Source: Massilia sp. UBA2604 (GTDB taxonomy: Bacteria; Pseudomonadota; Gammaproteobacteria; Burkholderiales; Burkholderiaceae_D). From it: a DNA stretch of 6,960 nt. This document shows, piece after piece, positions 1 to 6,021 of this stretch. Where the stretch lies: assembly GCA_002339265.1 (NCBI GenBank), contig DDKG01000218.1, positions 1-6,960 of the forward strand. The letters are read 5' to 3'. The position numbers were made by a program, and so were the translations under genes. The stretch's first letter is position 1. Each line of letters begins with the position of its first letter. The notes beneath the pieces were generated by a model that made no database searches, was not told where the DNA came from, and saw only the letters and a program-made list of their open reading frames with translations.

Positions 1-784
1 TGTAGTTGATCCAGTCCGGCGCCGGCAAGTCCTTCATCCACCAGTGGTGGCTGCCGATGTGCGACAGCACCACGTCCTGGATGATGCCGATGCCGTGCTT
101 CTTCGCTTCCTGCGACAGGCGCTTGAAATCCTCGTTGCTGCCGTAGCGCGGGTCGATCTTGTACAGGTCGGTCGCCGCATAGCCGTGGTAGGAGTAACCC
201 GGCATATTGTTTTCGACGAGCGGCGTCGGCCACAGCTGGGTGAAGCCCATGCCGGCGACGTAGTCGAGGCGGTCGATGATGCCCTTGATGTCGCCGCCAT
301 GGCGGCCCAGGCCGCCCTTGCGGTCGAGCTTGTCCGGCATGCCCTCGATGCTGTCATTGGACGGGTCGCCGTTGGCGAAGCGGTCCGGCATGATCTGGTA
401 GATCGCGTCCTTGCTGCTGAAGCCCTGGCGCTCGGCCGAACCGGCTTCGCGCTCCAGCAGGCGATAGGTGTAGCTGGCGCTGCGGTTGGCGCCCTTGAAG
501 GCGATCTCGAAGCTGCCCGGCTTGACCTTCGGGTCGAGCGCCAGGTCGATGAACAGGTAGTTGCGGTTGGGAGTGCGGGTCACCGAGGCGATGCGCACGC
601 CCGGATACGCCAGCGACGGATCCAGGTCGGCGATCTTGTCGCCATACACCATCAACTGCACCTGCGCGTGCTGCATGCCGGCCCACCAGAAGGGAGGCTC
701 CATGCGGGCGATGTCAGGGGTTTGGGCGTGAGCGGCGAGCGAAGCGCCGCCGAGCACGATGCTGGCGAGGAGTTGTCTCATCAT
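1..784 (-). CDS. Secreted GH13 alpha-glucan hydrolase (SusA/cyclomaltodextrinase/neopullulanase-like), N-terminal part; 3' end outside window
   Basis: Hydrolase of alpha-1,4 (possibly alpha-1,6) glucosidic bonds in maltodextrin, starch or pullulan-type substrates. 261 codons are visible and the gene leaves the window at base 1. Residues 1-20 form a signal peptide ending AHA|QT, so the enzyme is exported. Residues about 22-115 resemble the beta-rich N-terminal domain of cyclomaltodextrinases. The GH13 barrel starts with DAIYQIMPDRFANGDPSND (126-144), then GGDIKGIIDRLDY (163-175), LWPTPLVEN (184-192), YHGYAATDLYKIDPRYG (199-215) and region I DVVLSH (237-242), followed by a GSHHWWMKDLPAPDW stretch typical of this subgroup. 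The catalytic Asp, Glu and Asp lie beyond the edge. Region I has Ser241 where Asn is usual. Two adjacent in-frame ATGs (784 and 781) are possible starts; neither has a strong Shine-Dalgarno. The gene is divergent from the receptor at 1221. GH13 assignment is firm; exact specificity is not determinable. Confidence 0.9.
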   Translation of the reverse strand, partial: MMRQLLASIVLGGASLAAHAQTPDIARMEPPFWWAGMQHAQVQLMVYGDKIADLDPSLAYPGVRIASVTRTPNRNYLFIDLALDPKVKPGSFEIAFKGANRSASYTYRLLEREAGSAERQGFSSKDAIYQIMPDRFANGDPSNDSIEGMPDKLDRKGGLGRHGGDIKGIIDRLDYVAGMGFTQLWPTPLVENNMPGYSYHGYAATDLYKIDPRYGSNEDFKRLSQEAKKHGIGIIQDVVLSHIGSHHWWMKDLPAPDWINY

Positions 785-814
785 TATTGAGCGCCACTGC
801 CACTCAGCGCTTGA

Positions 815-829
815 GGTAGTAAGACTACA
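815..829. promoter_or_regulatory. Operator-like inverted repeat, site A (leader of GH13 gene)
   Basis: On the minus strand this reads TGTAG-TCTTA-CTACC. The inner 13 bp (816-828) are a perfect dyad, GTAGT-AAG-ACTAC. It matches TGTAG-Y-NNN-R-CTACA with one mismatch at the outer edge. It lies 31-45 bp before the GH13 start codon and about 50 bp downstream of the predicted transcription start, where a bound repressor could block elongation. The binding protein is unknown. Confidence 0.6.
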
Positions 830-885
830 GACTCATGCAGAGAGGATAGGGATCGGCGCTAAAGTTGTTGTGTTAGCGAAAGCGT

Positions 886-913
886 ACTATAGAAATTCGC
901 TGCAAACAATCAA
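886..913 (-). promoter_or_regulatory. Putative sigma-70-type promoter for the GH13 gene
   Basis: Read on the minus strand, TTGATT (913-908) and TATAGT (891-886) are separated by 16 bp, matching 4/6 and 5/6 of the consensus -35 and -10. The start of transcription would be near 879, giving a leader of about 95 nt before the ATG at 784. Operator-like sites lie on both sides: 815-829 in the leader and 930-944 upstream of the -35. Assignment is by eye only. Confidence 0.5.
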
Positions 914-929
914 TACACCGACGTGCTCG

Positions 930-944
930 TCTAGTGGAACTACA
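930..944. promoter_or_regulatory. Operator-like inverted repeat, site B (weaker copy)
   Basis: Sequence TCTAG-TGGAA-CTACA has one mismatch to TGTAG-Y-NNN-R-CTACA, and the inner T/A pair is kept. It sits just upstream of the predicted -35 of the GH13 promoter, centred near -57 relative to the inferred transcription start. The site centre is 115 bp from that of site A (822 versus 937), close to eleven helical turns, which would suit looping. It is weaker evidence than sites A, C and D. Confidence 0.4.
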
Positions 945-1026
945 TCCCGACGCTGTCACCGAATCTTAAGATTTCCTTCAGAAATACGTCGAATATCGGC
1001 GTCCCATGGCTGAAAGCGCCGATTTC

Positions 1027-1041
1027 TGTAGCCCAGCTACA
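1027..1041. promoter_or_regulatory. Operator-like inverted repeat, site C (upstream of first receptor)
   Basis: Sequence TGTAG-CCCAG-CTACA is a 15-bp dyad, perfect outside the central three bases (TGTAGC/GCTACA). It matches site D, in the second receptor's upstream region, at 13 of 15 positions. It lies about 180 bp before the receptor ATG at 1221, in the middle of the divergent region, so it could serve either gene. Confidence 0.65.
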
Positions 1042-1110
1042 ACGTGAGCGCCACTGTTTTTTACGAAACCTGCCATTATTGTCGATACACACAGTTTTTC
1101 GGCTGCAACT

Positions 1111-1127
1111 TCTAGTTTTAGTACAGA
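1111..1127 (+). promoter_or_regulatory. Upstream block shared with second receptor gene (promoter/operator candidate)
   Basis: TCTAGTTTTAGTACAGA here matches the block at 6033-6049 at 15 of 17 positions. Both lie almost the same distance from their start codons (110 and 109 bp from block start to ATG). At 6022-6049 the block overlaps a good -10 with a consensus TTGACA upstream; no comparably good -35 is visible here. The first 15 bases also fit a degenerate form of the operator pattern (TCTAG-TTTTA-GTACA). I read it as the receptor's core promoter with an overlapping regulator site, but the promoter is uncertain. Confidence 0.45.
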
Positions 1128-1220
1128 GGTGCAGTCGGGACTGATAAAAATTGTCGAGGCATCGACCCCGGCAGCGGCAATGCCGCGCCGCGGAGAGCCC
1201 GCCTTTCACCGAGGAGACAC

Positions 1221-4100
1221 ATGAAAGCTACCGCCACCAGGCGCGCCGGCAAGTCGGCGCGTACCGCATTCCCGTTGAACCCGTTAGCCGCGGGCTGCGC
1301 CGTCCTGCTGTCGGCGCTGGCTGGCCAGGCCTTCGCACAGGCCTCCGGCAGCGAAGAGCAGACCGCCGTCGCACCGAACACTCCGACCGCAGCCGCCACC
1401 AGCGAAGTCATCGCTACCCCAGCGCCAGCGCCAAGCGTGTCCACCGTCACCGTGACCGGCATCCGCCAGGGCATCGAGGCGGCGATCTCGGTCAAGCGCA
1501 ATTCCAACTCCATCGTCGAAGCGATTTCGGCCGAAGACATCGGCAAGCTGCCGGATTCGTCGGTCGCCGAGTCGATCGCACGCCTGCCGGGCGTGACCGC
1601 CCAGCGCAGCCGCGGTTCGGGACGCGCCTCCGAAATCTCGGTGCGCGGCCTGTCGCCGAGCTTCAACGGCACCCTGCTCAACGGCCGCGAAATGGCCTCG
1701 ACGGGCAACGCCCGCAATCCCGAATTCGACCTGTTCCCATCCGAGCTGATGGGCGGCGTCGTGATCTACAAAACCCCGGACGCGAGCGTGATCGGCCAGG
1801 GCCTGGCCGCGACCATCGACCTCAAGACCGTGCAGCCGCTCGACTTCGGCAAGCGCGTCATCGCCGTCAACTACAAGAAGAGCCGCCTGGGCGTGCGCAC
1901 CGCCGAGGAAGGCGATGGCGACCGCTTCTCGCTGTCGTACATCGACCAGTTCGCCAACCGCACCCTCGGCATCGCGGTCGGCCTGACCTCGTATGACGAG
2001 ACGGGCGGCGAACAGCGCAAATTCGACGCCTGGGGTGGCCAGACTTCGGTGTTGCCTTACCAGGGCCGCGACGTGATCCTGCCGATGGGCTTCACGGCCG
2101 ACACCGAAACCGGCTACCACAACCGCGACGGCGCTTTCGCCTCGCTGCAATGGCGTCCGAACCGCAACTTCCGTTCGACGCTCGACCTGTTCTACTCGGC
2201 CGGCGAAACCGGCTACAAGCGCAGCGGCATCGAAGGCGCGGTCGGCGCCAATACCTCGGGCCTGTACGATCCGGCCGGCGTGCTGGAAAACGTGACCGTG
2301 CAGAACGGCATCGCCACCAGCGGCACCCTGACCAACTACAAGGGCGTGGTGCGCAACCATATCGAATCGGCGGAAGACGACCTGAAGACCGTCGGCTGGA
2401 AGAACGAACTGAAACTGGGCGAGTGGAACACCAGCGCCGACATCACCTGGTCCAAGGCGACCAAGCTGAGCTCGCGCTACGAAACCAGCGCCGGCCTACC
2501 GGGCAATGCGGCCAACCTGGACACGATCTCGTGGACCGGCTTCAACGGCGGCAACTTCACCGACATCGCCTGGCGCACCGGCCTCAACTACGCCGATCCG
2601 AACGTCGCCCAGCTGACCGACGTCAACGGCTGGTCGGGCACGGCCGACAATCCGCTGGCCCAGGCCGGTTACCTGGCGCAGCCGTACATCGAAGACACGC
2701 TCAAGGCGATCCGCCTGAACGCCAAGCGCAACGTCGAGTGGGGTCCGATGTCGGCGATCCAGTTCGGCTACAACTTCACCGACCGTGAAAAAGCGCGCAC
2801 CGGCGAAGAAGGCCGCCTGATGATCATCGGCGGCGACCGCTTCGGCGCGGTGCCGATGCCTGGCGCCACCGCGAACACGGCCGGCACCAGCGGCATCCCG
2901 ATCTCCACCTGGAATCCACTGGGCTCGCTCGGCACGGTGTACGAACTGGCGCCGAAGGTCAATGCCGACATCCTGACCAAGATGTGGGACGTCAAGGAAA
3001 CCGTGCAGACCGCCTACGTCATGGGCGACCTGAACGGCGAACTGTTCGGCCTGGAATACCGCGGTAACGTCGGCACCCAGTTCGTGCACACCAAGCAGAT
3101 GGGCGGCGGCTACAACAGCGGCAACTGCACCGGCGAGACCGCCGACACCTGCCCGGTGGTGCGCACCACCGGCGAGCACGACTACTGGGACGTGCTGCCA
3201 AGCCTGAACCTGTCGTTCGACCTGAAGAACGACCAGGTGCTGCGCATGGGCGTGGCGCAAGTGCTGTCGCGTCCGACCCTGGACGACCTGCGCGGCGGCA
3301 TCGGCTTCGGCGTCAACACCGGCGTGACCAATCCGTTCCTGAGCGGCGGCGGCGGCAATCCGACCCTGGAGCCATTCAAGGCCAAGTCGTTTGACCTGTC
3401 GTACGAAAAATACTTCGGCAAGAAGGGCTATATCAGCGCGGCCGGCTTCTACAAGAAGCTCGACACCTTCATCCTGCGTACGCCGTCGGAGTACGACTTC
3501 GCGCCGTGGGTCACCGAGACCACGCCGCTGCCGACCTCGGGCTCGTTCACCGGCTCGACCATCGGCGTGCTGAACCGTCCTGAAAACGGCGATGGCGGCA
3601 CCATCCGCGGCTACGAGCTGGCGATCAACGTGCCGCTCGAGATGGTGCATCCATGGCTGGACGGCTTCGGCATCCTGGCCAACCACTCGAACACGACCTC
3701 GAAGATCGACCTGCCGGCGCTGGGCTTCGGCAACGTGCAGACTGCGGCGACCACCATCCCGCTGCCGGGCCTGTCGCGCAAGGTCAGCAACCTGCGCCTG
3801 TACTACGAAAAGAACGGCTTCCAGATCGCCGCCGCGGCGCGCAAGCGTTCGGACTTCCTGGGCCAGTCGCCTGACTTCTCGGACACGCTGCAGTACACCT
3901 TCGTGAAGGGCGAGACCATCGTCGACTTCCAGATCTCGTACGAGATCCAGAAGGGCTTCGCGAAAGGCGTGTCGGTGTTCGCCCAGGCTAACAACTGGAA
4001 CAACGCACCGTACCAGGAGTACACCGACAACAGCGATTCGATCACCCGTCGCGTCGAGTACGGCCGCACTTACCAGTTCGGCGCCAACTACAAGTTCTAA
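1221..4100 (+). CDS. TonB-dependent outer-membrane receptor (TIGR01782-like, Xanthomonas/Caulobacter carbohydrate type), complete
   Basis: Active importer of a bulky substrate across the outer membrane, energised by TonB-ExbBD. 959 residues, normal for this family. The ATG is preceded by GAGGAG four bases upstream. A signal peptide (1-39, cut at AFA|QA) is followed by an Ala/Pro/Thr-rich linker (about 40-72) and a TonB-box-like VSTVTVTG (73-80). The plug (about 81-205) contains EDIGKLPDSSVAES, ISVRGLSPSFNGTLLNGRE (139-157) and DASVIGQGL. The remainder is the 22-strand beta-barrel, with the family motif DYWDVLPSLNLSFDL, then LSRPTLDDLR, and a terminal YQFGANYKF whose final Phe fits BAM-dependent assembly. 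The mature protein has only two cysteines, C636 and C644, likely a disulfide in an external loop. The divergent GH13 gene suggests a maltodextrin-like ligand, by analogy with Caulobacter MalA; this is inference. A hairpin and a halogenase gene follow. Confidence 0.95.
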   Translation: MKATATRRAGKSARTAFPLNPLAAGCAVLLSALAGQAFAQASGSEEQTAVAPNTPTAAATSEVIATPAPAPSVSTVTVTGIRQGIEAAISVKRNSNSIVEAISAEDIGKLPDSSVAESIARLPGVTAQRSRGSGRASEISVRGLSPSFNGTLLNGREMASTGNARNPEFDLFPSELMGGVVIYKTPDASVIGQGLAATIDLKTVQPLDFGKRVIAVNYKKSRLGVRTAEEGDGDRFSLSYIDQFANRTLGIAVGLTSYDETGGEQRKFDAWGGQTSVLPYQGRDVILPMGFTADTETGYHNRDGAFASLQWRPNRNFRSTLDLFYSAGETGYKRSGIEGAVGANTSGLYDPAGVLENVTVQNGIATSGTLTNYKGVVRNHIESAEDDLKTVGWKNELKLGEWNTSADITWSKATKLSSRYETSAGLPGNAANLDTISWTGFNGGNFTDIAWRTGLNYADPNVAQLTDVNGWSGTADNPLAQAGYLAQPYIEDTLKAIRLNAKRNVEWGPMSAIQFGYNFTDREKARTGEEGRLMIIGGDRFGAVPMPGATANTAGTSGIPISTWNPLGSLGTVYELAPKVNADILTKMWDVKETVQTAYVMGDLNGELFGLEYRGNVGTQFVHTKQMGGGYNSGNCTGETADTCPVVRTTGEHDYWDVLPSLNLSFDLKNDQVLRMGVAQVLSRPTLDDLRGGIGFGVNTGVTNPFLSGGGGNPTLEPFKAKSFDLSYEKYFGKKGYISAAGFYKKLDTFILRTPSEYDFAPWVTETTPLPTSGSFTGSTIGVLNRPENGDGGTIRGYELAINVPLEMVHPWLDGFGILANHSNTTSKIDLPALGFGNVQTAATTIPLPGLSRKVSNLRLYYEKNGFQIAAAARKRSDFLGQSPDFSDTLQYTFVKGETIVDFQISYEIQKGFAKGVSVFAQANNWNNAPYQEYTDNSDSITRRVEYGRTYQFGANYKF

Positions 4101-4132
4101 CTGAAGTAGGCACTGCGAGCAGGACTACAATG

Positions 4133-4166
4133 CAACCCTCGCGGCTTCGGCCCCGGGGGTTGTTTT
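4133..4166 (+). terminator. Hairpin with UUCG loop and short T-run between receptor and halogenase genes
   Basis: Arms 4133-4145 and 4150-4162 pair as CAACCC/GGGTTG, one G-U, CG/CG, one C-C mismatch, then GGC/GCC, closed by a TTCG tetraloop (4146-4149) on a C-G pair. TTTT (4163-4166) follows, then A. This is an intrinsic terminator or an attenuating stem-loop. The T-run is short and the halogenase ATG lies only 26 bp beyond it, so some readthrough into the halogenase is plausible. Confidence 0.75.
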
Positions 4167-4191
4167 ACTTGGAAGAGACGAGGGACAGAAT

Positions 4192-5703
4192 ATGGAACAC
4201 CAGGCAATCAAGGACATCGTCATCGTCGGCGGCGGCACCGCCGGCTGGATGACGGCTGCGGCATTGAGCAGCATGCTCAACGGCCGCTACAACATCCGCT
4301 TGGTCGAGTCGGACGAGATCGGCATCGTCGGCGTCGGCGAGGCGACCATCCCGATGATCCAGCGTTTCAATCGCGTGGTGGGGATCGACGAGAACGAATT
4401 CATGCGCGAGACGATGGGCAGCTTCAAGCTGGGCATTGAGTTCGTCAACTGGGGTAAGTTGGGCGAGCGCTATATGCACGGCTTCGGCCGCATGGGGCAA
4501 GACCTGGCCACGGTGCCGTTCGAGCAGTACTGGCACAAGATGCGCGCGCTGGGCAAGGCCGCGCCGCTGGAGGAATACTCGATCACGCGCATGGCGTCCA
4601 AGGCCGGCAAGTTCATGCCGGCGCGCACCGACGTGCCGAATTCGCCGCTGGGCGACATCGCCTATGCCTACCATTTCGACGCCAGCCTGTACGCTAAATA
4701 CCTGAGAAAACTGTGCGAGAAGCGCGGCGTAACCCGGGTCGAGGGCAAGATCACGCGCGCCATCCAGCGCGAGCCGGACGGTTTCATCGAGGCGGTCGAG
4801 CTGGAAAGCGGCGCGAGGATCGAGGGCGAACTGTTCATCGACTGCTCGGGCTTCCGCGGCCTGCTGATCGAACAGGCGCTGCAGACCGGTTACGAGGACT
4901 GGACCCACTGGCTGCCGGCCGACCGCGCGCTGGCCGTGCCTTGCGAATCCGCGCCGACGATTACGCCCTACACCCGCGCCACCGCGCACAAGTCGGGCTG
5001 GCAGTGGCGCATCCCGCTGCAGCACCGCACCGGCAACGGCCACGTCTACTGCAGCCGCTTCATCAGCGACGACGAGGCGGCGGCGACCCTGCTGTCGAAC
5101 CTCGACGGCAAGCCGCTGGCCGAGCCGCGCCTGATCAAGTTCCAGACCGGCATGCGCAAGCAGGCCTGGAACTGCAACGTGGTGGCGATCGGCCTGTCGA
5201 GCGGCTTCCTCGAACCGCTCGAGTCGACCAGCATCCACCTGATCCAGTCGGCGATCGCGCGCCTGGTCGAATTCTTCCCCGACCGCCGCTTCAGCGAGAC
5301 CGACCGCATCGAATTCAACCGCCAGTCGCGTTTCGAGTACGAACGCGTGCGCGATTTCATCATCCTGCACTACCACCTGAACCAGCGGTCCGATTCGGCC
5401 TACTGGCTTGAATGCGCGAACATGGCGGTTCCCGACACGTTGCGCCAGAAGATGGACCTGTACCGCTCGCGCGGCAAGATCGTGCGCGTCGATAACGAAC
5501 TGTTCTCCGAAGTGGGCTGGCTGCAGGTGTTCGAAGGGCAGAACATGCCGATCGACGGTTACCACCCGCTGGCCGACACCCAGTCCGAGGCCGATATTGC
5601 CGAGTACATGGCCAGCGTGCGCGACGTGATCCGCAAGTGTGTGGACGTGATGCCGTCGCATGAGGAATACATCACCAAGCACTGCGCGGCCAGGAAGATG
5701 TAG
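4192..5703 (+). CDS. Flavin-dependent halogenase (tryptophan halogenase family, TonB-receptor-associated subgroup)
   Basis: Predicted FADH2-dependent oxidative halogenase: it would use O2, reduced flavin and chloride or bromide to make HOX, which reacts through an active-site lysine with an electron-rich, often indole-like, substrate. 503 residues, a usual length, with no signal peptide (cytoplasmic). Motifs: FAD-binding VGGGTAGW (12-19), GVGEATIP (47-54), FKLGIEFVNW with K79 at the position of the catalytic lysine of PrnA/RebH, the halogenase signature WQWRIP (270-275), GFLEPLEST (338-346) and HYHLNQRSDSAYW (393-405). The C-terminal FEGQNMPIDGYHPLAD (447-462) is a stretch I associate with halogenases found next to TonB receptors. 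GAGGGA (4180-4185) is placed correctly for the ATG. It lies 91 bp after the receptor stop, same strand, with a hairpin between. No flavin reductase is in the window. The substrate is unknown; free tryptophan is not implied by the name. Confidence 0.93.
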   Translation: MEHQAIKDIVIVGGGTAGWMTAAALSSMLNGRYNIRLVESDEIGIVGVGEATIPMIQRFNRVVGIDENEFMRETMGSFKLGIEFVNWGKLGERYMHGFGRMGQDLATVPFEQYWHKMRALGKAAPLEEYSITRMASKAGKFMPARTDVPNSPLGDIAYAYHFDASLYAKYLRKLCEKRGVTRVEGKITRAIQREPDGFIEAVELESGARIEGELFIDCSGFRGLLIEQALQTGYEDWTHWLPADRALAVPCESAPTITPYTRATAHKSGWQWRIPLQHRTGNGHVYCSRFISDDEAAATLLSNLDGKPLAEPRLIKFQTGMRKQAWNCNVVAIGLSSGFLEPLESTSIHLIQSAIARLVEFFPDRRFSETDRIEFNRQSRFEYERVRDFIILHYHLNQRSDSAYWLECANMAVPDTLRQKMDLYRSRGKIVRVDNELFSEVGWLQVFEGQNMPIDGYHPLADTQSEADIAEYMASVRDVIRKCVDVMPSHEEYITKHCAARKM

Positions 5704-5726
5704 TCGTTTGGTCAGATCTGCCGCAT

Positions 5727-5752
5727 GGCCGCCCTCGGGCGGCCTTTTTTTT
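5727..5752 (+). terminator. Rho-independent terminator after halogenase
   Basis: GGCCGCC (5727-5733) pairs perfectly with GGCGGCC (5738-5744) around a CTCG loop, and eight T residues (5745-5752) follow at once. It lies 24 bp after the halogenase TAG and marks the end of that transcription unit. Confidence 0.93.
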
Positions 5753-5795
5753 CGCCTGTTGTAAGCCCGCATCAGACCGCCAAAATTAATGATGT

Positions 5796-5889
5796 AGCAA
5801 ATTTTCAGGCAATTGCCCGCGGGACAGGCGATCTGAATGTTTTACTACAGGAAGTGCACCATCATGGTGCGCGGCACTCAAAATTTGCT
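5796..5889. repeat. 94-bp segment bounded by 13-bp imperfect inverted repeats
   Basis: AGCAAATTTTCAG (5796-5808) and the reverse complement of 5877-5889 (AGCAAATTTTGAG) match at 12 of 13 positions. Inside lie GGCAATTGCC (5808-5817), CCCGCGGG (5815-5822) and the 15-bp palindrome at 5856-5870. No target-site duplication is evident at the edges. It could be a regulatory structure or the remnant of a small non-coding mobile element; I cannot tell which. Confidence 0.35.
5856..5870. repeat. Perfect 15-bp palindrome GCACCATCATGGTGC
   Basis: Seven-base arms (GCACCAT/ATGGTGC) flank a single central C. The sequence differs from the TGTAG/CTACA operator, so if it is a protein site it belongs to a different regulator. 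AGTGC (5853-5857) and GCACT (5874-5878) offer an alternative outer pairing, so an RNA or cruciform structure is also possible. Confidence 0.45.
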
Positions 5890-5904
5890 GGTTTTGAGAG
5901 CATT

Positions 5905-5919
5905 TGTAGCCCGACTACA
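5905..5919. promoter_or_regulatory. Operator-like inverted repeat, site D (upstream of second receptor)
   Basis: Sequence TGTAG-CCCGA-CTACA has perfect five-base outer arms, matching site C upstream of the first receptor at 13 of 15 positions. It lies about 100 bp upstream of the predicted -35 at 6022 and 223 bp before the receptor ATG. This points to the same regulator acting on both receptors. Confidence 0.65.
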
Positions 5920-6021
5920 GACACGGCAAATTGCCTTGTCGCTCTTAAACTACAAAAAAGCCGTTAAATTACAATGAATTAGCGAAAAGCTTGTCCTGCA
6001 ACTTGCTCTAAATAACTCCCG

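Larger units (their letters stand above)
785..1220. promoter_or_regulatory. Divergent intergenic regulatory region between GH13 gene and TonB-dependent receptor
   Basis: This 436-bp stretch separates two divergent genes and is visibly richer in A/T than the flanking coding DNA. I see no credible gene in it: the open frames crossing it (plus 759-1013, minus 940-1209) lack family resemblance and good ribosome sites. It holds a sigma-70-like promoter for the minus-strand gene, three inverted-repeat sites at 815-829, 930-944 and 1027-1041, and a block at 1111-1127 shared with the other receptor gene. The receptor leader also has two small hairpins, at 1153-1166 (GTCGA/TCGAC, loop GGCA) and 1174-1186 (GCGGC/GCCGC, loop AAT). 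Confidence 0.7.

Noticed and set aside
44..790. 248-codon plus-strand open frame opposite the GH13 gene
   Set aside because: The minus strand encodes a clear signal peptide and GH13 motifs; the plus-strand product resembles no family.
940..1209. 89-codon minus-strand open frame between the divergent genes
   Set aside because: It overlaps operator-like site C and the shared upstream block; no ribosome site or recognisable sequence supports it.
1281..1297. LAAGC in the receptor signal peptides as a possible lipobox
   Set aside because: The cysteine precedes the main hydrophobic stretch, the spacing to the Leu is wrong for a lipobox, and a normal signal peptidase I site (AFA|QA, AHA|QT) follows. 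These are ordinary outer-membrane barrel proteins.
1284..3686. Two long minus-strand open frames (1284-2360 and 2496-3686) inside the first receptor gene
   Set aside because: Both are shadows of the G/C-biased third codon position of the receptor. The products are repetitive Ala/Gly/Val/Arg/His sequences without motifs.
4165..5772. 535-codon open frame on the minus strand covering the whole halogenase gene
   Set aside because: Its product is a low-complexity Ala/Val/Arg/His-rich sequence with no recognisable domain. It runs antisense to a gene with intact family motifs and begins within the T-rich terminator region. Such frames are expected opposite GC-rich coding DNA.
5838..5849. CTACA half-sites at 5845-5849, 5950-5954 and 4125-4129 as further operators
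   Set aside because: The partner TGTAG arm at the right spacing is absent or matches at two bases or fewer, so these are not counted as sites.
5725..5967. 80-codon plus-strand open frame after the halogenase
   Set aside because: It starts within the terminator hairpin, has no Shine-Dalgarno, and crosses several palindromes and operator site D.
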